From: JACCZH01 sp963729445
GTDB lineage: Bacteria > Chloroflexota > Chloroflexia > Thermomicrobiales > CFX8
DNA: 64,000 bases
Reading direction: 5' to 3'
Assembly: GCA_963729445.1 (NCBI GenBank)
Contig: CAVSNU010000005.1
Span: forward strand, 62,001 to 126,000
Below, piece after piece: positions 44,087 to 51,699 of this stretch. How positions within the stretch are numbered: position 1 is the first letter of the stretch; each line of letters begins with the position of its first letter. The position numbers were made by a program, and so were the translations under genes. A model generated the notes under the pieces. The model had not been told where the DNA came from. It was given only the letters and a program-made list of their open reading frames with translations, and ran no database searches.

Positions 44087-44458
44087 TTAACCGTAACAAT
44101 CGATCATCTTCTGAACGCCGGTGTTGTTTGCCCACTGATACCCGGACACGACACCAAGGCCGTCATCGCAGGCGTCAAGCTCAGCCTTGACCTCCCGCAA
44201 GCGCTCCAGCGTGCCACGCGTGATCTGGGCATCGAGCTCTCCGAGCTCGATCAGCACGTGTGCCAGCCGGTCCCTCTCAGGGGCCGATAGCGGAGAAGTC
44301 GCCGCGCCGTCGAACTGCTCGAACAGCGCCTGGCGCGCGTCCGCGACGCGGAACACGGTCTCCCAATCGCCGTCCCGCATCGCTCGTAGCTGCTCATGTG
44401 CATTTCGATGGAGACCTTCACCTGCCTCCAGATGTGGATGGTGACGCTCAGCATTCAT
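44087..44458 (-). CDS. fliT: FliT-like flagellar chaperone
   Basis: About 123 residues from the ATG at 44458 (a TTG at 44476 adjoining the fliS stop is the alternative). It is mostly helical, with HEQLRAMRDGDWETVFRVAD and a central RLAHVLIELGELDAQITRGT, features of FliT/FlgN-type export chaperones (length, all-helical, WE motif near the N-terminus). Synteny fliD-fliS-fliT supports the call. FliT binds the filament cap FliD and prevents premature export. Sequence conservation is low, so FlgN-like function cannot be ruled out. Confidence 0.65.
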   Translation of the reverse strand: MNAERHHPHLEAGEGLHRNAHEQLRAMRDGDWETVFRVADARQALFEQFDGAATSPLSAPERDRLAHVLIELGELDAQITRGTLERLREVKAELDACDDGLGVVSGYQWANNTGVQKMIDCYG

Positions 44459-44476
44459 GGCCTGACTCAATTCCAA

Positions 44477-44887
44477 TCAAGCGACCGCGATCTGACTGGC
44501 TGCGCGAGGCGACCCGTGTGCCGCCTGCTGCTGGGCGATGTCCTCCCAGGTTCCCAGGAGCTCGACAAGCATCCGGCGCACTTCAGCCGCGGGGGCGGGG
44601 TCCTTGCGCAGGTTGGCCTCGATCATCTGCCGCTGCATGTAGTCGTAGAGCCGGTTGAGATTCAGGGCAATCTCGCCGGCATCAAGGTCCAGCGTCCCCA
44701 TGAGCTCCGCAACGACCAGCTGCGCCCGGATGAGCAGACGATGGGATTGTGCCGGATCGCCCGCATGCATCGCCTGTTCCGCGCCGGCGAGGAAGTTGAT
44801 CGCGCCCCGATAGAGCATGATGACGAGCTCGACGGGATCGGCAGTCTCGGTCGCTACCTTGCGATAGTGGTCATATGGGTTCATCAT
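44477..44887 (-). CDS. fliS: Flagellin export chaperone FliS
   Basis: 136 residues from the ATG at 44887 with AAGGGG seven bases upstream. The family opening (MNPYDHYRKVATETADPVEL then VIMLYRGAINFLAGAEQAM) and a later LYDYMQRQMIEANLRKDP are clear FliS features. It binds the flagellin C-terminus and delivers it to FlhA. It is 28 bases beyond fliD. Confidence 0.94.
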   Translation of the reverse strand: MMNPYDHYRKVATETADPVELVIMLYRGAINFLAGAEQAMHAGDPAQSHRLLIRAQLVVAELMGTLDLDAGEIALNLNRLYDYMQRQMIEANLRKDPAPAAEVRRMLVELLGTWEDIAQQQAAHGSPRAASQIAVA

Positions 44888-44915
44888 TCCGTTGCCCCTT
44901 CGGTGCGGATGATCG

Positions 44916-46904
44916 TTAGTCGCGGCTGTCCAGGCCCGAGAGTTGCGATGCAAGGGCAGAGCTCTGTGTCTGCAGTTGGCTTAACAGCCGCTCGAGGCGC
45001 GTGAACTCCGCCACGAGTCGTTCCTGTTTCTTGCCGAGCCGGCCCTCGAGACGTTTGATCGAATCGTCAACCGCCGTAATACTCTTATCGACCGACGACA
45101 CCCGTGACGTGAGTGCGCCGTCGGGTCCTACGTTAGCCGTAAGGTACTGATTGAGGCGGGTCAAAACGCCCTGTTGGTAGGTCACGTCGATCTCTGTTGT
45201 CGCGCCAGTGAGTGTGGCCTCGGCCACCAGGGTCAGGCCGGGAATGAGGGTGGTATTCGTGCCGCCTGGCGCGATCGTGCCGGTAACGGGCGCTCCAGCG
45301 ACCCCGAGGCTGTTGATGAACGTGGCCGTGAGGTTGCCTGCGCCGTCTGACACGATCTGGTAGTGGCCGCTGCCGGTCAGGTCGGTTGGTGTCCCCGCGA
45401 TCGAGGCGATATCCCCGATGGTTGTCGGCGCGGCAGAGTGTGTTGCCGCGAACAGCTGAAAGACCGCCTGAGTGTTCTCGGTCAATGCCGCACGCAGTTT
45501 CGTCTCGTTGATGGTGAGATCGTTGGTGGTCCCAAGCGCGCTGCCAAACGCACCGAACGAGATCCCGACATCCCCCAGCGTTCGATGCAGCCCGGTTTCA
45601 GTAATCGCCGGGCTGATCGCGAATTGCCGCAGGGAGCGCTCCAGCTCTCGAGCGCCGCTGTCCCCCATCAACACGCCGCCCTTCTTGGTGGCCGCGTTGT
45701 AGGCGGTCTTGTCGCGCAGCAGGCTCATCGTGCTGTTGTACTGCTCCACAAATTTCTTCACGGCGCCCACGGCCTGGTCGATATCGGGAGCGACCGTGAT
45801 TTCCGTCGCGGTTGCGCTCGTCGCGTTGAACGTAAGGGTCACTCCGCTAATGGCGTCTGTCACCCGGTTGGAGCTGCTATAGCGGGTCGTCAGGCCGCCG
45901 TCGAGGCTGTAGGCCGCATTGGCGCCGAGCACTTCAGCTGCCGCGGAGTCGACTCCGAGAGCGCTCAGCAAGGAGCCGGTGTCGGCCACCTGCATTGTCA
46001 CGCTGCCGGTCTGTTTGTTCTGCAGGATAAAGCGGTCGTTGATCGCGTCATAGCGCGCCGTCACATTCGCGGACGACGAGTTGATGCGGTTGATAACCGT
46101 GTTAAGTGAGTCGGTGGCGGCGTTGTAGGCGATCTCGACGTTGTTGATCGTGAGCGTTCCGCTTCCGGTGACCGGCGTGGTGAATGCCGCGTTTGCCAGA
46201 GCCTCACCGGTCTTCGTGCCGGCGAGGCTGCCGGTTGCCGCGATCGTGTCGCCGGAGCGTGGCGCCGCCAGCACCTTCGTGGCGGACAGGAAGTTCGATG
46301 TATCACCGGACGAGCCAAGCTGCATCGCACCGCCGGCCACGTTCGCTTCAAGCGCCAGTCGATGCCGCCCGTCGACGGTAACGAGAGACGCCGTCACGCC
46401 CGTGCCAGCCCCGTTGATGCGAGCCACCACATCGTCCAGCGAGTCGCTGGCAGGATCGACGGTCACAGCCACGCCGTTGATCGAGAAGGACCCGGCAGTT
46501 ACCGGCGACGCAAGATTCGTGGCGTTCAGCGCAGCGGATGTGGAGATCTCGGCCGCGATGGGCGCTTCACTGCGCCGGGTTGTGCCTGTGGCGAGCTGGC
46601 TGATGGTGACGGAGTACGTGCCTGCTACGGCTTGGGCGCCAGCCGATGCAGCCAACGAAGGGTTCGGTGTCGCGATCTTGACGGTATTTCCGGCGATGGT
46701 GTCCTGTTTGACGAGGGATTTGGCCGTATTCAGCAGGTTCTGAACGCGCGAGGTGACGTCTTTCCAGGCATCACGCCGCAGCTCGATGCCCAATTTCTTC
46801 TGTTGAAGCAAGCCAATCGGGCGCCGCTCGATCGCCATCATGTCGTTGATAATGTCGGATGTATTCAGGCCCGAGATGAGGCCGTCAACTCGAAATCCGC
46901 TCAT
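44916..46904 (-). CDS. fliD: Flagellar filament capping protein FliD
   Basis: 662 residues. The N-terminus is typical (SGFRVDGLISGLNTSDIIND then MMAIERRPIGLLQQKK). The variable middle contains two flagellin-hook IN domains (GTLTINNVEIAYNAATDSLN near the centre, and FSINGVAVTVDPAS). The C-terminal FliD_C region ends VDDSIKRLEGRLGKKQERLV plus ERLLSQLQTQSSALASQL. It caps the filament and folds incoming flagellin. Downstream genes encode its chaperones. Confidence 0.95.
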   Translation of the reverse strand: MSGFRVDGLISGLNTSDIINDMMAIERRPIGLLQQKKLGIELRRDAWKDVTSRVQNLLNTAKSLVKQDTIAGNTVKIATPNPSLAASAGAQAVAGTYSVTISQLATGTTRRSEAPIAAEISTSAALNATNLASPVTAGSFSINGVAVTVDPASDSLDDVVARINGAGTGVTASLVTVDGRHRLALEANVAGGAMQLGSSGDTSNFLSATKVLAAPRSGDTIAATGSLAGTKTGEALANAAFTTPVTGSGTLTINNVEIAYNAATDSLNTVINRINSSSANVTARYDAINDRFILQNKQTGSVTMQVADTGSLLSALGVDSAAAEVLGANAAYSLDGGLTTRYSSSNRVTDAISGVTLTFNATSATATEITVAPDIDQAVGAVKKFVEQYNSTMSLLRDKTAYNAATKKGGVLMGDSGARELERSLRQFAISPAITETGLHRTLGDVGISFGAFGSALGTTNDLTINETKLRAALTENTQAVFQLFAATHSAAPTTIGDIASIAGTPTDLTGSGHYQIVSDGAGNLTATFINSLGVAGAPVTGTIAPGGTNTTLIPGLTLVAEATLTGATTEIDVTYQQGVLTRLNQYLTANVGPDGALTSRVSSVDKSITAVDDSIKRLEGRLGKKQERLVAEFTRLERLLSQLQTQSSALASQLSGLDSRD

Positions 46905-46964
46905 AGCGTCCCTAATCTTTCATTGCCGCGCCGCGCTCACATCGCGCATGGTGACGTTTCAGCG

Positions 46965-47288
46965 CTACCCCTGAAGGTGCCGGCGCAGCTCGTCCATCGG
47001 GATCTGTCGAATGACCTCGTTGCTCACGCTATCGACGATCTGGACGATCACCTGCGAGTTCTCGTCATCCACCAGAAACCTCAGGTGCTGTGACGATGCC
47101 AGGCGCTGCAGGAACCGGGCGTCAATGCTCAGGTCGACAAGATCAGCCGGCACTCCGGAATGCAGCTCGCGCTGGCCAGCCTGGTCGGGATCGCCGGCGA
47201 GGGCATGCGACAGGGGACTCGCGAGCCGGTCGACCGTGTCCTGCCTGACCTCGCCTATCGCCTCTATGCGAGCGATTGAATGTGCCAT
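46965..47288 (-). CDS. flaG: FlaG-family flagellar protein
   Basis: 107 residues from the ATG at 47288 behind AAGGAG with perfect spacing; the much longer upstream frame is spurious. The C-terminal half (HLRFLVDDENSQVIVQIVD then NEVIRQIPMDELRRHL) is the FlaG domain. FlaG affects filament length and stability and usually precedes fliD, as here. A sigma-28 promoter lies 63 bases upstream. Confidence 0.92.
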   Translation of the reverse strand: MAHSIARIEAIGEVRQDTVDRLASPLSHALAGDPDQAGQRELHSGVPADLVDLSIDARFLQRLASSQHLRFLVDDENSQVIVQIVDSVSNEVIRQIPMDELRRHLQG

Positions 47289-47350
47289 CTGATCTCCTTC
47301 GTCGTGCCTCGTGTCGCGCCAATGACCAAAGCCGTCGTCCATATACTGAA

Positions 47351-47377
47351 TGATCGGCAGGACCGCGAATTTCTTGA
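47351..47377 (-). promoter_or_regulatory. Sigma-28 (FliA) promoter of flaG-fliD-fliS
   Basis: On the minus strand TCAAGAAA (-35, 47377-47370) and GCCGATCA (-10, 47358-47351) are separated by exactly 11 bases, matching the flagellar sigma-28 form TCAAGTTT-N11-GCCGATAA at the key positions. It lies 63 bases upstream of the flaG start. The flagellin gene has a near-identical site at 49445. Confidence 0.85.
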
Positions 47378-47500
47378 GGGCTGATCGTCCAAGTGGGAAC
47401 GCCATGGATCGAGGAGGGGAAGAGACCCAAACCGCTGGGGTCCCACACGGGAAGCACGCTGGACACGGAGGTGCTCCAAGTACCGGAGGTGATCTCCGCC

Positions 47501-47581
47501 TGCGTACGGGCGGCAATTCATTGCGCCCTGCCTGACTGTTCGTGGCGTCGGACAGGGCGCAATAAATTACGCCCGTACGCA
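47501..47581. repeat. Long imperfect palindrome (GGGCGCAAT type)
   Basis: A 30-base left arm (47501-47530) pairs with a 29-base right arm (47553-47581), with three mismatches or gaps and a 22-base loop. The core words ATTGCGCCCTG and CAGGGCGCAAT resemble intergenic palindromes that recur in GC-rich genomes, though I cannot count genome copies here. Confidence 0.8.
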
Positions 47582-47592
47582 TTGATTCAAGG

Positions 47593-47675
47593 GATCATCA
47601 GTCATCCTCGGCGTTCATCAGCCATCCCGGGTGTTGATCAGTCATCCTGAGCGCCTTGATAGTCATCCTGAGTAC
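47593..47675. repeat. Four degenerate 20-base tandem repeats
   Basis: The word GTCATCCTGAGCG with a TTGATCA spacer recurs at 47601, 47621, 47641 and 47662 (period 20-21). Inverted relatives (GTACTCAGGATGCT at 47818-47831, CAAGATGACT near 47840, GAGATGACTAGTCA near 47930) lie on the far side of the central hairpin. Confidence 0.7.
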
Positions 47676-47719
47676 TGGACCACAGGGGAGTTGTCACGAT
47701 TCGGGGTTCCTACCTGTCC

Positions 47720-47790
47720 GTAGGGGAGGGCTCGTCTCCTCCCGCTTGGAGCGGACCGGGGGTTCGGGAGGAGACGAGCTCCTCCCCTAC
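47720..47790. repeat. 25/26-base inverted repeat with 20-base loop
   Basis: The left arm 47720-47744 (GTAGGGGAGG...CTCCTCCCG) pairs with the right arm 47765-47790, differing by one inserted base. It would form a very stable hairpin on either strand and marks the centre of the repeat nest. Confidence 0.85.
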
Positions 47791-48008
47791 CGGGGGTGAC
47801 ACCAGCATCGTGGTCGCGTACTCAGGATGCTAACAGGCTCAAGATGACTATCGAGCGCAGGATGATTGACTAGGCGCCCGAGGTAACTTCAAGGCGCTCA
47901 GGGGACTGGTTAGTGCTCGAGATGACTAGTCAAACGTTTGGGCTACCAGGCAGGGCACGATTGAATGACGCCCCTACACATGTTCATCGAGATGTGGACT
48001 GCATAGAG

Positions 48009-48039
48009 AGACTGGGCCGGCGAGTCGCCGGCCCAGTCT
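48009..48039 (-). terminator. Terminator-like hairpin after the flagellin gene
   Basis: A perfect 13-bp stem (48009-48021 against 48027-48039) with a GAGTC loop lies 24 bases after the flagellin stop. The tail on the minus strand (CTCTATG) is not U-rich, so the stem may also serve to stabilise the abundant flagellin mRNA. Confidence 0.6.
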
Positions 48040-48062
48040 GGGGGAAGAAGGGGTAGACGTTT

Positions 48063-49272
48063 CTACCGCAGCAGGGACAGGATCGACTGCGGCGCCTGGT
48101 TGGCCTGCGCCAGAATCGACGTGCCGGCCTGGGTCAGGATCTGGGACTTGGTCATGTTCACGACCTCGGTGGCCATGTCGAGATCGCGGATTCGCGACTC
48201 GGACGCCGCCAGGTTCTCGGCAGCGACGCCAAGGTTGGCGATCGTGTGCTCGAGCCGGTTCTGTGCGGCACCAAGGCCGGAGCGTACCTCAGAAATGTCC
48301 TTCACCGACTGCTGGACCGAGTCGACCAGCGCCCGGAAGTCGGCCTGGCTCGGGTCGGCCACATCGACCGCCGTCACAGCAGCGTCGAGGCTCGCCGGGC
48401 CGGTACCACCCGCGTTGCCGATCAGCGTCGAGCTCACCCCGGAGATCGTCAGGGTCAGCCGCTCGTCCGCGGTTGAATTCGCACCAATCTGCAGCTCAAC
48501 ACTCACCGCACCTGATGTCACGACGGCGGCTGTGGCGGTAAAGTCGTATGTATCGCCGACCGCTGTCGTCGTGCCGGCCATCATCAAAGGCGATGCTGAG
48601 ACCATTCCCGATTGCGACGGGTGTGGTGCCGCTCACGGTGATCGCCGAGCCCCACGTCGTGCCGCCGTCGGTACTGACCTCGATCGAGTCGATTACCTGA
48701 GTCCCGGCAGCATCGGCGCCCGAGATGCTTGCAACACGCACCGAGTAGTTCGCGTCCGCGGTGCCGGTATAGGTGCCGGTGATGGTCTCGCCTTCAGCGG
48801 TGGCATTCGACGTCGTGACGGAACCGACACTGGCTGCGGTGGTCACGGTGTCGGCGACGCCGCTCAGCACCTTGGTGCCGTTGAAGTCGGTGGTCGACGC
48901 GATGCGGTCGACCTCGGTTCGCAGCTGCTTGAGCTCAGACACCACCTGGACGCGGTCATCGGACGAAAGGGAGCCGTTGGCCGCCTGCAAGCCCAGCTCG
49001 TTCATGCGCTGCAGGATACTGTGCGTCTCGTTGAGCGCGCCCTCAGCAGTCTGAATCATTGAGATGCCGTCTTGCGCGTTACGCGACGCCTGGTTCAGCC
49101 CACGAATCTGGCCACGCAGCTTCTCACTGATGCTCAACCCGGCCGCGTCGTCCGCGGCGCGGTTGATGCGCAGGCCGCTGGACAGCTTCTCAATGGACTT
49201 GGCGTTCTGCGCGCTGGCGATGCCCAGGTTGCGCTGGGCGTTCATCGCGTTGATGTTCGTGTTAATACGCAT
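48063..49272 (-). pseudogene. fliC: Flagellin, apparently interrupted by a one-base insertion
   Basis: The ATG at 49272 follows AGGAGG at ideal spacing. The N-terminal D0/D1 domain is textbook (MRINTNINAMNAQRNLG, then KLSSGLRINRAADDAAGLSI and MIQTAEGALNETHSILQRM). After about residue 228 (NGLSIAFDD) the frame must shift by one base near 48583 to reach the C-terminal domain (LGAAQNRLEHTIANLGVAAE and ILAQANQAPQSILSLLR, ending at 48063). Deleting one base gives a ~402-residue flagellin, normal for the family. The break lies in the variable D2/D3 region. Either a sequencing insertion or a true frameshift is possible. It stands alone with its own sigma-28 promoter and terminator. Confidence 0.9.
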
Positions 49273-49281
49273 GGTATTCGG

Positions 49282-49323
49282 CCTCCTGTGCCATGTTATT
49301 CCGAGCGCCGCATCCGTGCGGCG
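49282..49323 (-). promoter_or_regulatory. CsrA-like hairpin and Shine-Dalgarno in the flagellin leader
   Basis: In the mRNA sense, CGCCGC (49323-49318) pairs with GCGGCG (49311-49306) and presents an ACGGAU hexaloop. Eighteen bases on is CACAGGAGG, the Shine-Dalgarno of flagellin (49287-49282). A loop-borne GGA plus a second GGA at the ribosome site is the arrangement CsrA uses on the Bacillus hag leader. No csrA or fliW gene is in the window, so this is a hypothesis. Confidence 0.45.
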
Positions 49324-49444
49324 TCTCACCGTCTAATGTCTCGTCCCCGGTCACGCCCGCAGGGACACGCTTGCGGTCATTCAGTGCCGCGGCTGGTAGA
49401 CCCGTATTCGCTCGCGAGGAGCAGATTCTCCTTTCTGTACTCAA

Positions 49445-49471
49445 TCATCGGCAGGATCGCGAAGGACTTGA
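49445..49471 (-). promoter_or_regulatory. Sigma-28 (FliA) promoter of flagellin
   Basis: On the minus strand TCAAGTCC (-35, 49471-49464) and GCCGATGA (-10, 49452-49445) are 11 bases apart, a strong match to the flagellar sigma-28 consensus. The spacer (TTCGCGATCCT) is nearly the same as in the flaG promoter. It gives a leader of about 165 bases. The remainder of 49273-49574 holds no gene. Confidence 0.87.
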
Positions 49472-49574
49472 GCGTCCGCGACACAACAACGACGCCTGGC
49501 CGCTTTCCAGAGAGCAACCAGGCGCCTACAGCGACGTTATGTCAGGTGACGATCGTGTGGATTCGGCGACGGGA

Positions 49575-50213
49575 TCAGCGCGGCGGCGCGTCCTCCGGCG
49601 TCTCGGCCGGCGCGAGCCGGGACATCAAGAGATCACGAAACGGTTGCAAGGCATCCCGGTTCAACCCTGGACGAGCGTCGGACTCTTGCCGGTGCGCATT
49701 CAAGATCTCTTGCGCCTGCTCGGACGGCATCTCAGTCAAGAGTGTGACGGTTTGGCCGGCCGCGCCGATGGCGACCACCCGCTGATCGATGCGAATCAGG
49801 TGGATGGCGCCATGCTGACCGAGAGACAACGAGTCGAGTGATTCAAGCAGGCGTGTCTGGGTCGCCACCGACGCCACGCGCGAGTTGATGTATTTCAAAC
49901 CCCGCAGAGCGACGTAGATACAGACGATGACGACCAATAAGGGCAGCAGAATACCGCCCCATAATCCCCAGGGGGAGAGCGATGGAGTATTCTCCCCACC
50001 GTCGAGCTGCTCGTATCCGTCCGAAAGATAGCCTGTTGCGCCGCCGGCGCCTTCGACCGGTAAGGGCTCGGACGGCGCCGGGTCCGAGGACATCAGCCCG
50101 TTGACCAGGTAGACAGCCACGATCGCGATGAGCGCAATACCACCAAGCAGCAGCCAGGTACGACGCTGAGACTGCCTTGCCGGCCCAAACGCTGGCGGTC
50201 GTCCTTGCCACAT
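49575..50213 (-). CDS. fliO: Flagellar biosynthesis protein FliO
   Basis: 212 residues from the ATG at 50213, with GAGGAG ten bases upstream; a TTG at 50231 overlapping the fliN stop is possible. Two membrane helices (residues ~20-38 and ~85-108) flank a ~45-residue loop. The second helix is followed by LLESLDSLSLGQHGAIHLIR and RVVAIGAAGQTVTLL, the FliO/FliZ domain. FliO helps FliP assemble. It is the last gene of the flbD-motAB-fliLMNO block; fliP, normally next, is found on the other strand at 54383. Confidence 0.85.
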   Translation of the reverse strand: MWQGRPPAFGPARQSQRRTWLLLGGIALIAIVAVYLVNGLMSSDPAPSEPLPVEGAGGATGYLSDGYEQLDGGENTPSLSPWGLWGGILLPLLVVIVCIYVALRGLKYINSRVASVATQTRLLESLDSLSLGQHGAIHLIRIDQRVVAIGAAGQTVTLLTEMPSEQAQEILNAHRQESDARPGLNRDALQPFRDLLMSRLAPAETPEDAPPR

Positions 50214-50227
50214 GGATGTTGGTCTCC

Positions 50228-50680
50228 TCAACTGCCCGGGAGTCGATGATCTGGTGGAACGATCTCAATAATCCGGATTGCGAACTTTTCGTCGACCACG
50301 ACCACTTCGCCGCGAGCAATCAACGTCTTGTTGATCAGGACATCGACCGGTTCCCCGGCAAGACGGTTCAACTCCAATACTGAGCCTGGATGCAGGCCGA
50401 GGACATGCTTGATCTGCATGCGCGCGGAGCCCAGCTCGGCCGTCAGCTCAACCTCCACATCGCGCAGCAGATCGATACCCAGGTTTGAGTGCTGGCCGGG
50501 CTCATCCTGCAGAGGAACGAATTGTGCCGGCCGGATGTCCGGACCTGTCGCAGGCTTGTCCCGCGGCGCGCGCCCATCTCTCGCCACCGGTGTACCTTCC
50601 AGATCGACGTCGTTCTCGTCGAATGTCTCCCATTCAACCGGCTGCTTGTTTTCGACCCGTTGGTCGCGTGACTCAGTCAC
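50228..50680 (-). CDS. fliN: Flagellar motor switch protein FliN
   Basis: 150 residues from a GTG at 50680 that overlaps the fliM stop by one base. The C-terminal SpoA/FliMN_C domain (residues ~68-145) reads LLRDVEVELTAELGSARMQI then VLGLHPGSVLELNRLAGEPV and IARGEVVVVDEKFAIRI, a clear FliN. The ~60-residue N-terminus is charged and disordered; there is no CheC domain, so this is FliN, not FliY. It forms the base of the C ring and docks FliH. Confidence 0.94.
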   Translation of the reverse strand: MTESRDQRVENKQPVEWETFDENDVDLEGTPVARDGRAPRDKPATGPDIRPAQFVPLQDEPGQHSNLGIDLLRDVEVELTAELGSARMQIKHVLGLHPGSVLELNRLAGEPVDVLINKTLIARGEVVVVDEKFAIRIIEIVPPDHRLPGS

Positions 50681-51669
50681 TATTCGCGTTCCCTTCCGAG
50701 CAGGTATTCGGGCTGGATATTGTCCACGAAATCGACGATTCGCACCGCCAGGTGCCCGGCTTGCTGGCCCGGCTGGGCCAAAAATGCGTCTCGATCTCCC
50801 GCTTTGACCACAAAAGGGCTATTCGCCGCGGAATCCAGACGAATGACGTCGCCGACCTCCAGGGTCAGCAGCTCGGCAATACGCAGCGTGGCCCGTCCCA
50901 CCTCGACACGCAGGGTCAGCAACGCGTTCTCCATCTGCTCGATCAACGCCTGCGTCGAGCCATCACCGGTCTGAGGGCGGAGATTCGCGAAGAGCAGCCG
51001 GGCGTTGAGGCGCGGCATGAGCGGTTCGAGCGTCGAGGCCGGCAGACAGATGGTGAGCTTCCCCTTGGCCTCCAGCATGCGCACGTCGTGGCGCAGGATC
51101 ACGGCGACGCCCGTCGGCAGGGCCCCTTGAATCTGCGGCGGCGACAGCGCCACGTCGCAGCGTGACAGCTGTAACGGAGCTACCTGGTCCCAGGCGGCGA
51201 TGAACTCCCCGATCAGCCCCCGCCCGAGATCCTCTAGCAGCAGCATCTCGATCTCGGTGACGGGCGCATTCCCGCGGTCGTGTTTGCCAGTGCCCTCTCC
51301 ACCCAGCAACCGATCAACGGTCACCAGCGCGAGATTGCGATCCATCTGAAAGATGACGTTCCCCGGGAGCGGATCGAGCTCGCTCACGAACATGACCGTC
51401 GGTACCGGGAGCCGGTCAACATATTCACCAACGGTAGACTGTTCCAGCCGCTCCAGCTCGATATTGACGGCCGAGCGGACGCTGCTGCCCAGGAAGTTGG
51501 CCGCAAAGCGGCAAAACAGTTCCTGGATCGTCTGAATCGACCGCATGTGGTCCTTTGAAAACTTATCCGGCCGGTGGAAGTTGTACAGCACGGGTTCCGG
51601 CGGATGCCCCGGCGACGGGCCGCGCTTGCCGCGCCGCTTGTTAGCGGCGCCTCGATTGCGAACATCCAT
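50680..51669 (-). CDS. fliM: Flagellar motor switch protein FliM
   Basis: 329 residues. The central CheC-like domain (LPVPTVMFVSELDPLPGNVI, VDRLLGGEG, TEIEMLLLEDLGRGLIGEF) and the C-terminal SpoA domain (LRVEVGRATLRIAELLTLEV then GDVIRLD) are complete. The N-terminal CheY-binding peptide usually reading LSQ-EIDALL is absent: the first ~25 residues are Arg/Lys/Gly/Pro-rich. Either CheY-P binds elsewhere or directional switching uses another input. It follows fliL after 30 bases. Confidence 0.94.
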   Translation of the reverse strand: MDVRNRGAANKRRGKRGPSPGHPPEPVLYNFHRPDKFSKDHMRSIQTIQELFCRFAANFLGSSVRSAVNIELERLEQSTVGEYVDRLPVPTVMFVSELDPLPGNVIFQMDRNLALVTVDRLLGGEGTGKHDRGNAPVTEIEMLLLEDLGRGLIGEFIAAWDQVAPLQLSRCDVALSPPQIQGALPTGVAVILRHDVRMLEAKGKLTICLPASTLEPLMPRLNARLLFANLRPQTGDGSTQALIEQMENALLTLRVEVGRATLRIAELLTLEVGDVIRLDSAANSPFVVKAGDRDAFLAQPGQQAGHLAVRIVDFVDNIQPEYLLGRERE

Positions 51670-51699
51670 ACGCTCAAACCCCGCTCTGTCGTTTTGACA

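Larger units (their letters stand above)
47289..48062. repeat. Repeat-rich spacer between flagellin and flaG
   Basis: About 770 bases without a credible gene, bounded by the flaG promoter on the left and the flagellin terminator on the right. It holds several palindromic elements annotated separately. Outside them lies a half copy of the first hairpin arm (CAGGGC...CCCCTACA) at 47951-47979. Inverted 13-14-base words also occur, for example CCTGAGCGCCTTGA at 47646-47659 and its complement at 47889-47902. It looks like a nest of non-autonomous repeats. Confidence 0.7.

Noticed and set aside
47350..47535. A 61-codon frame between flaG and flagellin
   Set aside because: It overlaps the sigma-28 promoter and a palindrome arm, and its sequence is low-complexity.
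47593..47675. Possible CRISPR array in the 20-base repeats
   Set aside because: The period is 20 bases with almost no spacer, the units are degenerate, and there are no cas genes.
47289..48062. Insertion sequence or transposase gene
   Set aside because: Palindromes are present but no transposase frame or clear target duplication was found.
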